A stretch of DNA of 64,000 nucleotides from Hydrogenovibrio sp. JE_KL2 (GTDB lineage Bacteria; Pseudomonadota; Gammaproteobacteria; Thiomicrospirales; Thiomicrospiraceae): the NCBI RefSeq assembly GCF_009296185.1, contig NZ_WBJR01000002.1, forward strand, positions 124,001-188,000, given 5' to 3'. Position numbers and translations under genes: made by a program. A model generated the notes under the pieces. The model was given only the letters and a program-made list of their open reading frames with translations, was not told the DNA's origin and did no database searches. Below are positions 52,786 to 62,126 of this stretch, in pieces (within the stretch, counting starts at the first letter, position 1; every line of letters starts with the position of its first letter).

Positions 52786-53472
52786 ATGAAAATGAGTCAA
52801 ATTTTTAAAGTTATTCAGGTCGAACACTTCACGGCAGACACCATTCAGTTGATTCTCAAGCCGACTCAGCCTTTCCGTTATCAAGCCGGTGACTACATTA
52901 TGCTAGGCTTCGAGCAGGAAGACCTGAAACCGTTTTCCATTGCTTCTTCACCGCGCAACGATGGTCGTATTGAGCTACACATCCGCAAGCATGAAGACAA
53001 TGCTTGGAATGATCGCCTTTTCTCTCTGACATCAGGCGAAGAAGTATTGGTTGAGGGACCAAAACCGCAATATCAGCTTGATGAAGACATTTGCCAAAGC
53101 AAAAAACCGATTCTGTTCGTTGCCGGTGGTACCGGTTTTGCACCGATGAAAGCTTTGTTAGATGAGTTGCTGGCATCGGGATGTGAAAACACCATCCACT
53201 TCTATTGGGGCTCAAAACACAAAGAAGACCTCTACATGCGTAATCAAATGATTGCCTTGGCGAAACATCACGACAATCTGGACTATATTGAAGTCTTGTC
53301 CGAGCCGAGCGAAAACGATGCCGGGTTGACAGGATTGGTTCACCAAGTGGTCTTGGCGCGTCACCCCAACCTGGCAGATTTTCGCGTTTATCTTTGTGGG
53401 CCTTGGCCGATGGTTCAAACCGCAAAAGAAGATTTCTTCGCCGCCAATTTACCGGAAAATCAATTCAACTGA
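52786..53472 (+). CDS. NAD(P)H-flavin reductase (Fre/LuxG-like)
   Basis: This 228-residue ferredoxin-reductase-fold enzyme has the flavin-binding KPFSIASSP, the NAD-binding GGTGFAPMKALL and a C-terminal YLCGPWPMV. It probably supplies reduced flavin, or may pass electrons to an oxygenase. The motif-encoded HPNLADF falls in a loop where related enzymes have a similar-length segment. It starts with MKMSQIF; a second ATG (MSQIF) is two codons on. Confidence 0.85.
   Translation: MKMSQIFKVIQVEHFTADTIQLILKPTQPFRYQAGDYIMLGFEQEDLKPFSIASSPRNDGRIELHIRKHEDNAWNDRLFSLTSGEEVLVEGPKPQYQLDEDICQSKKPILFVAGGTGFAPMKALLDELLASGCENTIHFYWGSKHKEDLYMRNQMIALAKHHDNLDYIEVLSEPSENDAGLTGLVHQVVLARHPNLADFRVYLCGPWPMVQTAKEDFFAANLPENQFN
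53364..53382 (+). repeat. dispersed 19-bp motif, copy 13 (inside the flavin reductase gene)
   Basis: This is an exact CCCCAACCTGGCAGATTTT, read in sense as PNLADF. Confidence 0.95.
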
Positions 53473-53542
53473 TTGTCGTTTTTTGCAAGTTTGCACACTC
53501 TTTGCTTAACATAAGCATCAACCAATCGAGTGGAAACAAACG

Positions 53543-54220
53543 ATGCAAGAAAGATTGACGAATTCCTATGTAAAACCCTTGTTCGGCGCGGCTTTGTGCT
53601 GGCTGATGCTTGGTATTTTCAGTATCGCAAATGCGGCAACTTCCAACATTCCGCCACTGCCTCAACCGCTGCCTGCACAAAAAACATCTCAACAAACACA
53701 CCAAACTGCTGTCTTAGCCAACCCTTCGGCAAAAAGAATTTTGTCCGATTATTGGGGGTTAAGCTATCACCTGTTCAGCATTGACAACCCGGACGTTTCT
53801 TCCAGCTCGCCAAAATCTGTCATGCTGAAACTTGGACACCATCTTAACGATACGCTTGCCATTGAAGCCGGACTGGCAACCCCGCTATCTGACGACAAAG
53901 TCAATTGGAATGGGCAATCGGCCTATCAAAAGGTCGACACGCTGTTCACCATTCGGCTGAGAAAGGCTTTCATCAATATGGAAGGGATTGAGGCTTATGG
54001 TCTTTTGGGCGCAGCCTATACCAAACTGGATACCGGAATAGTTACAGACGGCGCTTTGGTTCAGGGCTATAAGGAATCAACCGATATCGCCTTTGGTTTT
54101 GGTGCACGTACAAGATTGGGGACAACCAATATGACAGGCTATGTGGAATACAACCGTTTGGTGAATGAATCGAAATTCGGTTTATCAAGCATATCTGTCG
54201 GTATTGACTATTACTTTTGA
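53543..54220 (+). CDS. outer-membrane beta-barrel protein
   Basis: This 225-residue protein has a signal peptide (ends SIANA), a Pro/Gln-rich stretch and then amphipathic strands typical of small OmpA/OmpW-like barrels. It ends in DYYF, an outer-membrane targeting signature. No specific family was recognised. Confidence 0.72.
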   Translation: MQERLTNSYVKPLFGAALCWLMLGIFSIANAATSNIPPLPQPLPAQKTSQQTHQTAVLANPSAKRILSDYWGLSYHLFSIDNPDVSSSSPKSVMLKLGHHLNDTLAIEAGLATPLSDDKVNWNGQSAYQKVDTLFTIRLRKAFINMEGIEAYGLLGAAYTKLDTGIVTDGALVQGYKESTDIAFGFGARTRLGTTNMTGYVEYNRLVNESKFGLSSISVGIDYYF

Positions 54221-54235
54221 TTGAGAAGTCATCCG

Positions 54236-54826
54236 CTAGAGTTGAGCCATCAGTTGTTGTAAGGCTTGAGCGCGATGGCTGACTTCATTTTTCTGAATTT
54301 TGGAAAGCTCCGCTGCGGTACAACCAAACGCATCAAACCACACGAGCGGATCATAGCCAAAGCCGCCGGTTCCCTGAGGGGCTTCCAGCAAACGACCGCA
54401 CCACTGTCCTAAGCCGATTTTCGGCGTTGGGTCTTGCGCATGCTCAACATAAACCATTGCGCAGTAGTAGCAGGCTTCACGTTCCGTTTTGCCTAGCATG
54501 GTTTCCAGAAGTTTTTCATTGTTCAAAGCATCTGAAGCAGGTTGCCCTTTATAGCCTTCGGCATAACGTGCGGAATAAATACCCGGTTGCCCCTGTAACA
54601 CAGGCACTTCCAGCCCGGAGTCGTCGGCAATGGCAGGCAACCCAGTTTTTTCGCTGGCGAAACGCGCTTTAATCAGGGCGTTTTCAATAAAGCTCAATCC
54701 ATCCTCTATTGCTTCTTCCTGAAAAAACTCGGACTGCGGATGCACCTCAAAGCCCAACGGAGACAAGATATGTTGCATTTCCGCCAATTTACCGGCATTG
54801 CCGGTTGCCAAAACCACCTTTTTCAT
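54236..54826 (-). CDS. rdgB: XTP/dITP diphosphatase (HAM1 family)
   Basis: RdgB removes non-canonical purine nucleotides from the pool. The 196-residue protein shows VLATGNAGKLAEM, ADDSGLEVP and GFGYDPLVWF. It lies 18 bases downstream of rph on the same strand, a common arrangement. Confidence 0.95.
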   Translation of the reverse strand: MKKVVLATGNAGKLAEMQHILSPLGFEVHPQSEFFQEEAIEDGLSFIENALIKARFASEKTGLPAIADDSGLEVPVLQGQPGIYSARYAEGYKGQPASDALNNEKLLETMLGKTEREACYYCAMVYVEHAQDPTPKIGLGQWCGRLLEAPQGTGGFGYDPLVWFDAFGCTAAELSKIQKNEVSHRAQALQQLMAQL

Positions 54827-54844
54827 CTGTTCACTCGCTCCGCG

Positions 54845-55561
54845 TTATTCGGCAAGCATCGCTTTCTGTTTTTGGATCAACTTTTTAATGCCTTTCGCGC
54901 CCAACGCTAGCATCGCGTTCATTTCTTCCAAAGAATAAGGCTCTGCTTCTGCCGTACCCTGTACTTCAATAAAGCGCCCATCTTCAGTCATCACCAAGTT
55001 CATATCGGTTTCGGCAGTCGAGTCTTCGGCATAGTCCAAATCCAGCACCGGCGTTCCCTGGTAAACCCCAACTGAAACCGATGCCACGTTTTGAATCAAT
55101 GGATTTTCAGTTAAGCTGCCGTCTTTTATCAAAGTATCCAGCGCCAGCGCCATGGCAGCAAAACCACCGGTAATGGATGCGGTACGCGTACCGCCATCGG
55201 CCTGAATAACATCACAGTCAATCGTGATGCTGCGCTCACCAAGCTTTACCAAATCAACACCCGCTCTTAATGAACGACCAATCAATCGTTGAATTTCAAC
55301 CGTGCGACCGCCCTGTTTTCCAGCACTCGCTTCACGACGCATTCTCGTTCCGGTCGAGCGTGGCAACATACCGTACTCGGCTGTTACCCAACCTTTGCCC
55401 TGCCCTTTTAGAAAAGGCGGAATTTTTTCTTCTACCGTCGCAGTACAAATCACTTTGGTATCTCCAAACTCGATCAACACGGAACCTTCAGCGTGCTTTG
55501 TGAAGTTTTTTGTCAGTCTTACAGCTCTCATTTCATCGGTTTGACGGCCACTTGGTCTCAT
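54845..55561 (-). CDS. rph: ribonuclease PH
   Basis: RNase PH trims the 3' ends of tRNA precursors by phosphorolysis. The 238-residue protein has the family-specific [12 protein letters not shown] start, [17 protein letters not shown], and the catalytic/phosphate region with [12 protein letters not shown]. It is divergent from yicC, the usual gammaproteobacterial order. Confidence 0.96.
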   Translation of the reverse strand: MRPSGRQTDEMRAVRLTKNFTKHAEGSVLIEFGDTKVICTATVEEKIPPFLKGQGKGWVTAEYGMLPRSTGTRMRREASAGKQGGRTVEIQRLIGRSLRAGVDLVKLGERSITIDCDVIQADGGTRTASITGGFAAMALALDTLIKDGSLTENPLIQNVASVSVGVYQGTPVLDLDYAEDSTAETDMNLVMTEDGRFIEVQGTAEAEPYSLEEMNAMLALGAKGIKKLIQKQKAMLAE

Positions 55562-55691
55562 TAGATTTGTCCTTATCGAGTACTTTTTATTAGAATGGAT
55601 GGATTATACGAGACGATGCCCTTGCACTCAAACCGTCTTGCAACAAACATTAAACATAAGGCTTATCAATGCCGAAGAAGGTGGGTAACGC

Positions 55692-56558
55692 ATGAAAAGC
55701 ATGACAGCTTTTGCCAGAGTAGAACAACAACAGGACTGGGGGAAAATCAGCTGGGAGCTTCGAAGTGTTAACCAACGCTACCTCGAAATCTACCTGAAAA
55801 TGGCGGAAAACCTCAAAACCGTCGAAATGCCCGCCAGAGAAAAAATCAAACAATCCATCGGTCGCGGTAAACTCGAAGGCACACTTCAAGTCGATCTGAC
55901 TGAAGGTGAAAGCAGTTTTCATGTGGACATTAATCTGGTCAATCGATTGGTGCAATCCATTGAAACCGTTCAGCTATCCTTACCGGAAGCGACCAACTTG
56001 AGTCCATTGGATATTTTGAAATGGCCGGGCGTGTTACAAACCCAACAATCAACATTATCAGCGGATAAACTGAACAGCGCTATTCTCGACTGCTTGCAAC
56101 AAGCTTTGGAACAACTCAATGAAGCGCGTAGTCGCGAAGGGCAAGCTTTAGCAACCATCCTGTCGGAAAAAATCAACCTTCTGCAAAGCGAAGTCGATGC
56201 CGTTAAGGCTATCTACCCAGAAGCTTTGAGCCAACATACTGAAGCGTTAAAACAACGCATTCAAGAGTTGGCTGGGCAAGTTGACGATCATCGCTTTCAT
56301 CAGGAAGTGGCGATTATTGCTCAAAAGGCGGACATTTCTGAAGAGATTGAGCGCTTGCAAACACACCTGACGGAAGTATCACGCCTTCTAACCACCAAAG
56401 GACTGGTAGGCAGACGGCTGGATTTCCTCATGCAGGAACTGAATCGGGAGGCCAATACACTCGGTTCAAAAGCCATTGATCCGAGACTGACACAATCAAG
56501 TGTCGAATGCAAAGTGCTCATCGAACAAATGCGTGAGCAAATCCAGAATATTGAATAA
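55692..56558 (+). CDS. yicC: YicC-family endoribonuclease-like protein
   Basis: The 288-residue protein begins MKSMTAFARVEQQQDWG and ends RREANTLGSKA- and VECKVLIEQMREQI-type YicC signatures. YicC-family proteins act as RNases affecting small-RNA and mRNA turnover. It lies opposite rph as in other proteobacteria. Confidence 0.93.
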   Translation: MKSMTAFARVEQQQDWGKISWELRSVNQRYLEIYLKMAENLKTVEMPAREKIKQSIGRGKLEGTLQVDLTEGESSFHVDINLVNRLVQSIETVQLSLPEATNLSPLDILKWPGVLQTQQSTLSADKLNSAILDCLQQALEQLNEARSREGQALATILSEKINLLQSEVDAVKAIYPEALSQHTEALKQRIQELAGQVDDHRFHQEVAIIAQKADISEEIERLQTHLTEVSRLLTTKGLVGRRLDFLMQELNREANTLGSKAIDPRLTQSSVECKVLIEQMREQIQNIE

Positions 56559-56720
56559 GCCAAAAGTGACGCAAGCACTTGCTTGTACAGAGATTTTCCT
56601 TCTAACGACTAATAAAGATTCTTTCTTGATGCGAATCAATATTTTTATTTGAATTTTTGCGCCCAGAACAGTATAGTTCGAGTTGTTGTTATGGACTTAC
56701 AACTATCTGAGGAAAAACAA

Positions 56721-56939
56721 ATGAACAATTTTATGAAAATGCTTGGAACGCTAACAATCGCGGTTATCATTCCATTGCTAGTACTTTTAGGGATTTGGGC
56801 GGGCATCCTTCCTCAATCACTACAAGTTGACATCGGTATGTTCGGTGTGATTTCTGCGATCGTTATTATCGTAGGTGGAAACTTATACTTGATGTACGAT
56901 GACATCAAAACAGGGCGTTATTCAAAATCTAACAAATAA
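56721..56939 (+). CDS. small membrane protein, unknown function
   Basis: The 72-residue protein has two hydrophobic helices (about 9-28 and 36-57) and a charged tail DDIKTGRYSKSNK. GAGGAAAAACAA just upstream makes the ATG at 56721 the best start; earlier in-frame ATGs at 56649 and 56691 lack ribosome-binding sites. A good terminator follows. Family not recognised. Confidence 0.75.
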   Translation: MNNFMKMLGTLTIAVIIPLLVLLGIWAGILPQSLQVDIGMFGVISAIVIIVGGNLYLMYDDIKTGRYSKSNK

Positions 56940-56965
56940 GATTTCCTGTTTTCACAGTCATTTTC

Positions 56966-56993
56966 AAAAAACCCGGCTTAAGCCGGGTTTTTT
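56966..56993 (+). terminator. Rho-independent terminator
   Basis: ACCCGGCTTAAGCCGGGT is a perfect stem flanked by A and T tracts, 27 bases after the small membrane protein stop. Confidence 0.95.
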
Positions 56994-57051
56994 TATGTCT
57001 TTTTTACAATATTGTCATCTTTACATGCTTTTTAGCCAGCGGGTTATCACG

Positions 57052-57057
57052 TATAAT
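57052..57057 (+). promoter_or_regulatory. candidate -10 box for mrcA
   Basis: A consensus TATAAT lies 43 bases upstream of the mrcA ATG. The -35 region is not clear. Confidence 0.4.
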
Positions 57058-57099
57058 GGCCCCTTAATTTACCTTGAATAACAACCGATTACTTAATTT

Positions 57100-59532
57100 A
57101 TGTCAGATGAATTGCGAAATGACGATTATTACGATCGTCAAGCATCCGAACCAGAGAACACTCCCCCAAAAAAGAAAAAACGTGGTTTTTTTAAAAAATT
57201 CTTTTGGTTTAGCTTCTTTTCTGGATTCTTTCTCTTCCTAGCCGGTGTTATCTACTACGCTGTCACGATCTACCCAACGCTTCCTGATGCTTCAAGTCTG
57301 AAAGATGTTTCCTATCAGGTGCCTTTGAAAATCCTGACCTCAGACGGCAAACTCATCAGCGAAATCGGTACGAAAAAACGTATTCCGCTGGATTACACTC
57401 AAATTCCTGAGCGCATGACTCAAGCCCTTGTGTCCGCGGAAGATGAAGACTTCTTCAAGCATGGCGGCATCTCATTCAAAGGCTTGGCACGTGCCGTCTA
57501 TGAATTGATTACCACCGGACACAAGAAATCAGGCGGTTCAACCATCACCATGCAGGTTGCCAGAAACTTCTTCCTGACCAAGAAAAAGAGCTATTTGCGT
57601 AAACTGAACGAGATTGTGCTGTCTTACAAAATCGAACACCAAATCAGCAAAGAAGAGATCCTCGCACTCTACATGAACAAAATGTTCTTGGGCTACCGTT
57701 CTTATGGCTTTGCCGCCGCAGCGCAAACCTATTATGGAAAAGACCTGAAAGATTTGTCGCTGAATGAGTTTGCGATGCTTGCCGGTTTGCCGAAAGCCCC
57801 TTCTCGCTACAACCCGATTTACAACCCTGAACGCGCCAAGCTTCGCCGTGATTACGTGCTGAAACGTATGTATGAAAACCACTACATCACTGAAGAAGAG
57901 ATGAATCAGGCGATGGCGGTTCCGGTTCATGCCAAATTGACCGGTTCCCGCATTGATGTTGAAGCGGGTTATGTTGCAGAAATGGCGCGTGACTTCGCTA
58001 TCGAACATTTTGGCGACGATGCGTTGAAGAACGGTTTGACCATCACCACCACGATTGATTCGCATCTACAGGATATTGCCAACAAATCGGTACGCGATGG
58101 CTTGCAAAGCTATGAAAAACGTCATGGTTATCGTGGTGCTATCACCCATTTCGCTCCCACTATCATGACCGATCATGCGCAATTGATTTCAGAACTCAGT
58201 GACTTGAAAACTTTTGCGTCACTGGATGTTGGTGCCGTCACCGAAACCACCGATGATGACGCAACGGTGATGCTCGAAGACGGGACGGTTACGCACATCT
58301 CTCTGGACAGTATCAAGTGGGCGCGCCCTTACATTGATGTCAACAAAACAGGTCCTGAACCGGAAAAAATCACCGATGTCCTGAATGTCGGCGATGCCAT
58401 TTACCTACAGTTGACCGATAGCGGTTGGCAACTAGCCCAAAACCCGAAAACCGAAGCTGCATTGATTTCCGTTGACCCGGATAACGGTAGCATCAAAGCG
58501 TTGGTTGGTGGTTATGATTTCTTCCGCAGCAAATACAACCGTGCGACCCAAGCGCGCCGACAAGTGGGGTCAAACATCAAACCGTTCTTATACTCCAGTG
58601 CGCTGGAAGACGGCATGACGGCTGCCTCCATCATCAATGATGCGCCTGTTGTATTCCACGATGCCGCGTTGGAAGATGTTTGGCGCCCAGAAAACTATTC
58701 CGGTCGTTTCTATGGTCCGACACGTTTGAGAGTGGCGCTCATGCATTCGCGCAACCTGGTTTCCATCCGTTTGTTGCAGCACGTCGGTATTGCTTATGCC
58801 ATCAAGTACATCGAACGTTTCGGCTTCCCGAAAGACCAGCTCAATCTGCATCGCGATTTATCTTTGGCACTGGGGTCGGTTCAGTTTACACCGGAAGAAG
58901 TCGTACGCGGCTATTCCACTTTTGCCAATGGCGGTTATTTGATTGACCCCTTCATCATCGACAAAGTTCAGAATTTTGATGGCGATGTCATTTATCAGGC
59001 GAATCCTAAAAAGGCCTGTACCGTCCAATGCACACCGGACGACCCAACCACTGCACCGAAAATCATTACGCCACAGAATGCCTATATCATGACAACGATG
59101 ATGCAAGACGTCATCAACCACGGTACAGCACAAGCGGCTAAAGTATTGAATAGAAAGGACATTGCAGGGAAAACCGGAACCACCAACGATCAGAAAGACG
59201 CATGGTTCTCTGGGTTCAACCCTCACATTGCCACCAGCGTTTGGGTAGGGTTTGACCAACCAAGCACCTTGGGGCGTAATGAATTTGCGGGGCGCGCGGC
59301 GCTGCCAATCTGGATCGAGTACATGAGAGAGGCTTTGAAACCCTATCCGAATGTACCTTTTGCGATTCCCGATGGTTTGGTGAATGTTCCTATCGACAAA
59401 ACAACAGGTAATGCCGTTCCGGCAGACACCCCCGGCGCTTTCTTTGAAGTCTTCCGAGAAGGACATGCTCCAAAGGTGCCTAACGTATCGGAAAAAAACA
59501 TCGAAGAAATGACGCAAAAGCTGTTTCAATAG
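57100..59532 (+). CDS. mrcA: penicillin-binding protein 1A
   Basis: This is a bifunctional peptidoglycan synthase of 810 residues. A basic cytoplasmic tail (KKKKRGFFKKFF) and one membrane span (about 32-53) are followed by the GT51 glycosyltransferase domain (EDEDFFKHGG with its catalytic Glu, then GGSTITMQVARNFFLTKKKS). An OB-like insert and the transpeptidase domain come next, with SxxK in QVGSNIKPF, SRN and KTGTTND. It has the usual class A PBP size. Confidence 0.96.
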   Translation: MSDELRNDDYYDRQASEPENTPPKKKKRGFFKKFFWFSFFSGFFLFLAGVIYYAVTIYPTLPDASSLKDVSYQVPLKILTSDGKLISEIGTKKRIPLDYTQIPERMTQALVSAEDEDFFKHGGISFKGLARAVYELITTGHKKSGGSTITMQVARNFFLTKKKSYLRKLNEIVLSYKIEHQISKEEILALYMNKMFLGYRSYGFAAAAQTYYGKDLKDLSLNEFAMLAGLPKAPSRYNPIYNPERAKLRRDYVLKRMYENHYITEEEMNQAMAVPVHAKLTGSRIDVEAGYVAEMARDFAIEHFGDDALKNGLTITTTIDSHLQDIANKSVRDGLQSYEKRHGYRGAITHFAPTIMTDHAQLISELSDLKTFASLDVGAVTETTDDDATVMLEDGTVTHISLDSIKWARPYIDVNKTGPEPEKITDVLNVGDAIYLQLTDSGWQLAQNPKTEAALISVDPDNGSIKALVGGYDFFRSKYNRATQARRQVGSNIKPFLYSSALEDGMTAASIINDAPVVFHDAALEDVWRPENYSGRFYGPTRLRVALMHSRNLVSIRLLQHVGIAYAIKYIERFGFPKDQLNLHRDLSLALGSVQFTPEEVVRGYSTFANGGYLIDPFIIDKVQNFDGDVIYQANPKKACTVQCTPDDPTTAPKIITPQNAYIMTTMMQDVINHGTAQAAKVLNRKDIAGKTGTTNDQKDAWFSGFNPHIATSVWVGFDQPSTLGRNEFAGRAALPIWIEYMREALKPYPNVPFAIPDGLVNVPIDKTTGNAVPADTPGAFFEVFREGHAPKVPNVSEKNIEEMTQKLFQ

Positions 59533-59559
59533 TCATTTGGATAACGCAGGGAAGACACT

Positions 59560-60438
59560 ATGAATTGGTCGGCACTTTCTCAAGTTTTAAGCACTGAACA
59601 TGGTCTAAATCTGCATATCGAAACCGCCTCACCTGTCGGAGGCGGCGACATCCATCAAGCATTTCATGTCAAAACACTGGATGACACTTACTTCCTGAAA
59701 GTAAACCATGTCGATAGCCTCCCGCTGTTTGAAACCGAAGCCCATAGCCTTCGGGCGATTCTCGACACAGGTGTGATTGACACCCCCAAACCTCTTGCAT
59801 ATGGCATTGCTGATGATAGAGCCTTTTTGCTTTTGACCTATTTTCATATGGTTGGTCAAGGGGATGATGAACAACGCGGCAGAGACTTGGCGTTGCTGCA
59901 CCATCAAATAAACGATGATAAACAATTCGGCTGGTTTGAAGACAACTACATCGGTCACACCTTGCAAAAAAATCCATGGCATAACAGCTGGATCAGCTTC
60001 TATCGCGAAGCCAGATTACTCCCTCAACTTGCGCTGGCAGAGAGCAATGGCGCAAGCAGTCAACTGGTGGATGCCGGCAAACGTTTAGCGGATGAGCTCC
60101 CTAAATTCTTTCAGGAATATCGCCCAGAAGCCTCTCTGTTACACGGTGATCTTTGGGGCGGCAACAGCGCGTTTCTTGCCACGGGTGAAGCGGTGTTTTT
60201 TGATCCCGCCAGTTATTACGGTGACCGCGAAACCGATTTGGCAATGACAGAGCTTTTTGGCGGTTTCTCCAAAGCGTTTTACGATGGCTACAACAGCGTT
60301 TTCCCTATCGACAAAGGCTACCGGATGCGCAAACCTTTGTATCAACTCTACCATCAGCTCAACCACCTCAATTTGTTCGGCGGGCATTATCAGCAGCAAT
60401 CTTTACACACCATAGAATCCCTGCTGAAAAGCCAATAA
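59560..60438 (+). CDS. fructosamine kinase-family protein
   Basis: This 292-residue protein has an APH-like kinase fold with the catalytic loop LLHGDLWGGNSAFL and the metal site FFDPASYYGDRETDLAM. It matches the bacterial fructosamine/ribulosamine kinase family, which phosphorylates glycated amines so they can be repaired. It is 27 bases downstream of mrcA. Confidence 0.88.
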   Translation: MNWSALSQVLSTEHGLNLHIETASPVGGGDIHQAFHVKTLDDTYFLKVNHVDSLPLFETEAHSLRAILDTGVIDTPKPLAYGIADDRAFLLLTYFHMVGQGDDEQRGRDLALLHHQINDDKQFGWFEDNYIGHTLQKNPWHNSWISFYREARLLPQLALAESNGASSQLVDAGKRLADELPKFFQEYRPEASLLHGDLWGGNSAFLATGEAVFFDPASYYGDRETDLAMTELFGGFSKAFYDGYNSVFPIDKGYRMRKPLYQLYHQLNHLNLFGGHYQQQSLHTIESLLKSQ

Positions 60439-60440
60439 CC

Positions 60441-60459
60441 CCCCAACCTGGCAGTTTTT
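60441..60459 (+). repeat. dispersed 19-bp motif, copy 14 (variant)
   Basis: CCCCAACCTGGCAGTTTTT lies two bases after the stop of the kinase gene. The A after CAG has been replaced, giving a T run; it is the most divergent strong copy. Confidence 0.85.
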
Positions 60460-60513
60460 AACAAGCACATTGGGTGTGCAAAACACTCTATGATAAAATA
60501 CCCAAACTTTTAA

Positions 60514-60577
60514 GCCGCCTTAAAATTCATTTTGAAATGTATTTGGAATTTGAACACCATTCCAGCGCAAAGGCGGC
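60514..60577 (+). other. nested inverted repeat in the adk leader
   Basis: GCCGCCTT (60514-60521) pairs with AAGGCGGC (60570-60577), and AAATTC (60524-60529) with GAATTT (60546-60551) inside it. It lies 67-130 bases upstream of the adk ATG and could fold in the leader RNA or be a processed remnant. Confidence 0.35.
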
Positions 60578-60628
60578 AAGGCACAGATGATAAAATCGCT
60601 GCCCAAAACTTATTCATACAAGCTGTAA

Positions 60629-61291
<663 letters not shown>

Positions 61292-61310
61292 TCGTTCCTC
61301 TCCTCAAATG

Positions 61311-61336
61311 AAGGCCTCAAATAAGAGGCCTTTTTT
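61311..61336 (+). terminator. Rho-independent terminator of adk
   Basis: AAGGCCTC, a 6-base loop and GAGGCCTT followed by a T run, 20 bases after the adk stop. Confidence 0.95.
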
Positions 61337-61459
61337 ATTCTCTCAATAAAAATTATTGCCAATATAGCAATAGTATTTTTCACATTAAGCTATTTTTCAT
61401 CATTAATCTTCTCCTTAGAATAAGGGTTCACTTTGTATTACCCTCTAGGAGAATTTCAC

Positions 61460-62065
61460 ATGGCGACCCTACTAAGAATCGACAGCAGCGCTTTGTCACA
61501 AGGATCTAATTCCAAACATCTGGCAGACCAATATCAAGCGGAATGGTTGAGCAAGCATCCACAGGGCAAGATTATCCATCACGATTTGGGCGTTAATCCG
61601 CCATCTCATTTGTCGGAAGCCACCATTCAGGCAATGTACACCCCGGCTGAAAGCCGTAGTGCGGATCAAAACGCGCAATTGAACGAGTCAAACCAGGCAC
61701 TACAAGATATGCGTGAAGCCAGCACTTTATTGATTAGCGCACCGATGTATAACTTCGGCATTCCCTCTTCTTTGAAGGCCTACTTGGATCAAGTCGTACG
61801 TGTGGGCGAAACTTTCACTTACACAGAAAATGGTCCAAAGGGCTTATTGGAAGGTAAACAAGCGATTGTTATTTTGACTTCAGGCGGAAACTACACGGAA
61901 TCGCCTTATAACCAATTTGATCACGTGACCCCTTATCTGAAAACGGTTTTAGGCTTTATCGGGATTACGGATGTTAAGGTGGTCACAGCACCAGACATGG
62001 CGAACAACGATCATAAATCGACTTCGTTGAACCGTGCTGAAGAAGCATTGTTGGAAGCGGTTTAA
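61460..62065 (+). CDS. azoR: FMN-dependent NADH-azoreductase / quinone reductase
   Basis: AzoR is a flavodoxin-fold oxidoreductase reducing quinones and azo dyes. The chosen ATG at 61460 has TAGGAG eight bases upstream and gives 201 residues starting MATLLRIDSSA, the family-typical start; an ATG at 61433 lacks this context. FMN-binding loops are visible in SSALSQGSNSKHLA and SAPMYNFGIPSSLKAYLDQV. Confidence 0.92.
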   Translation: MATLLRIDSSALSQGSNSKHLADQYQAEWLSKHPQGKIIHHDLGVNPPSHLSEATIQAMYTPAESRSADQNAQLNESNQALQDMREASTLLISAPMYNFGIPSSLKAYLDQVVRVGETFTYTENGPKGLLEGKQAIVILTSGGNYTESPYNQFDHVTPYLKTVLGFIGITDVKVVTAPDMANNDHKSTSLNRAEEALLEAV

Positions 62066-62126
62066 TTAAGCAAGATGAGTCGCAATGTCGGAAACGGCAT
62101 TGCGTTTAAAAGCGCTGAAACTGGGA

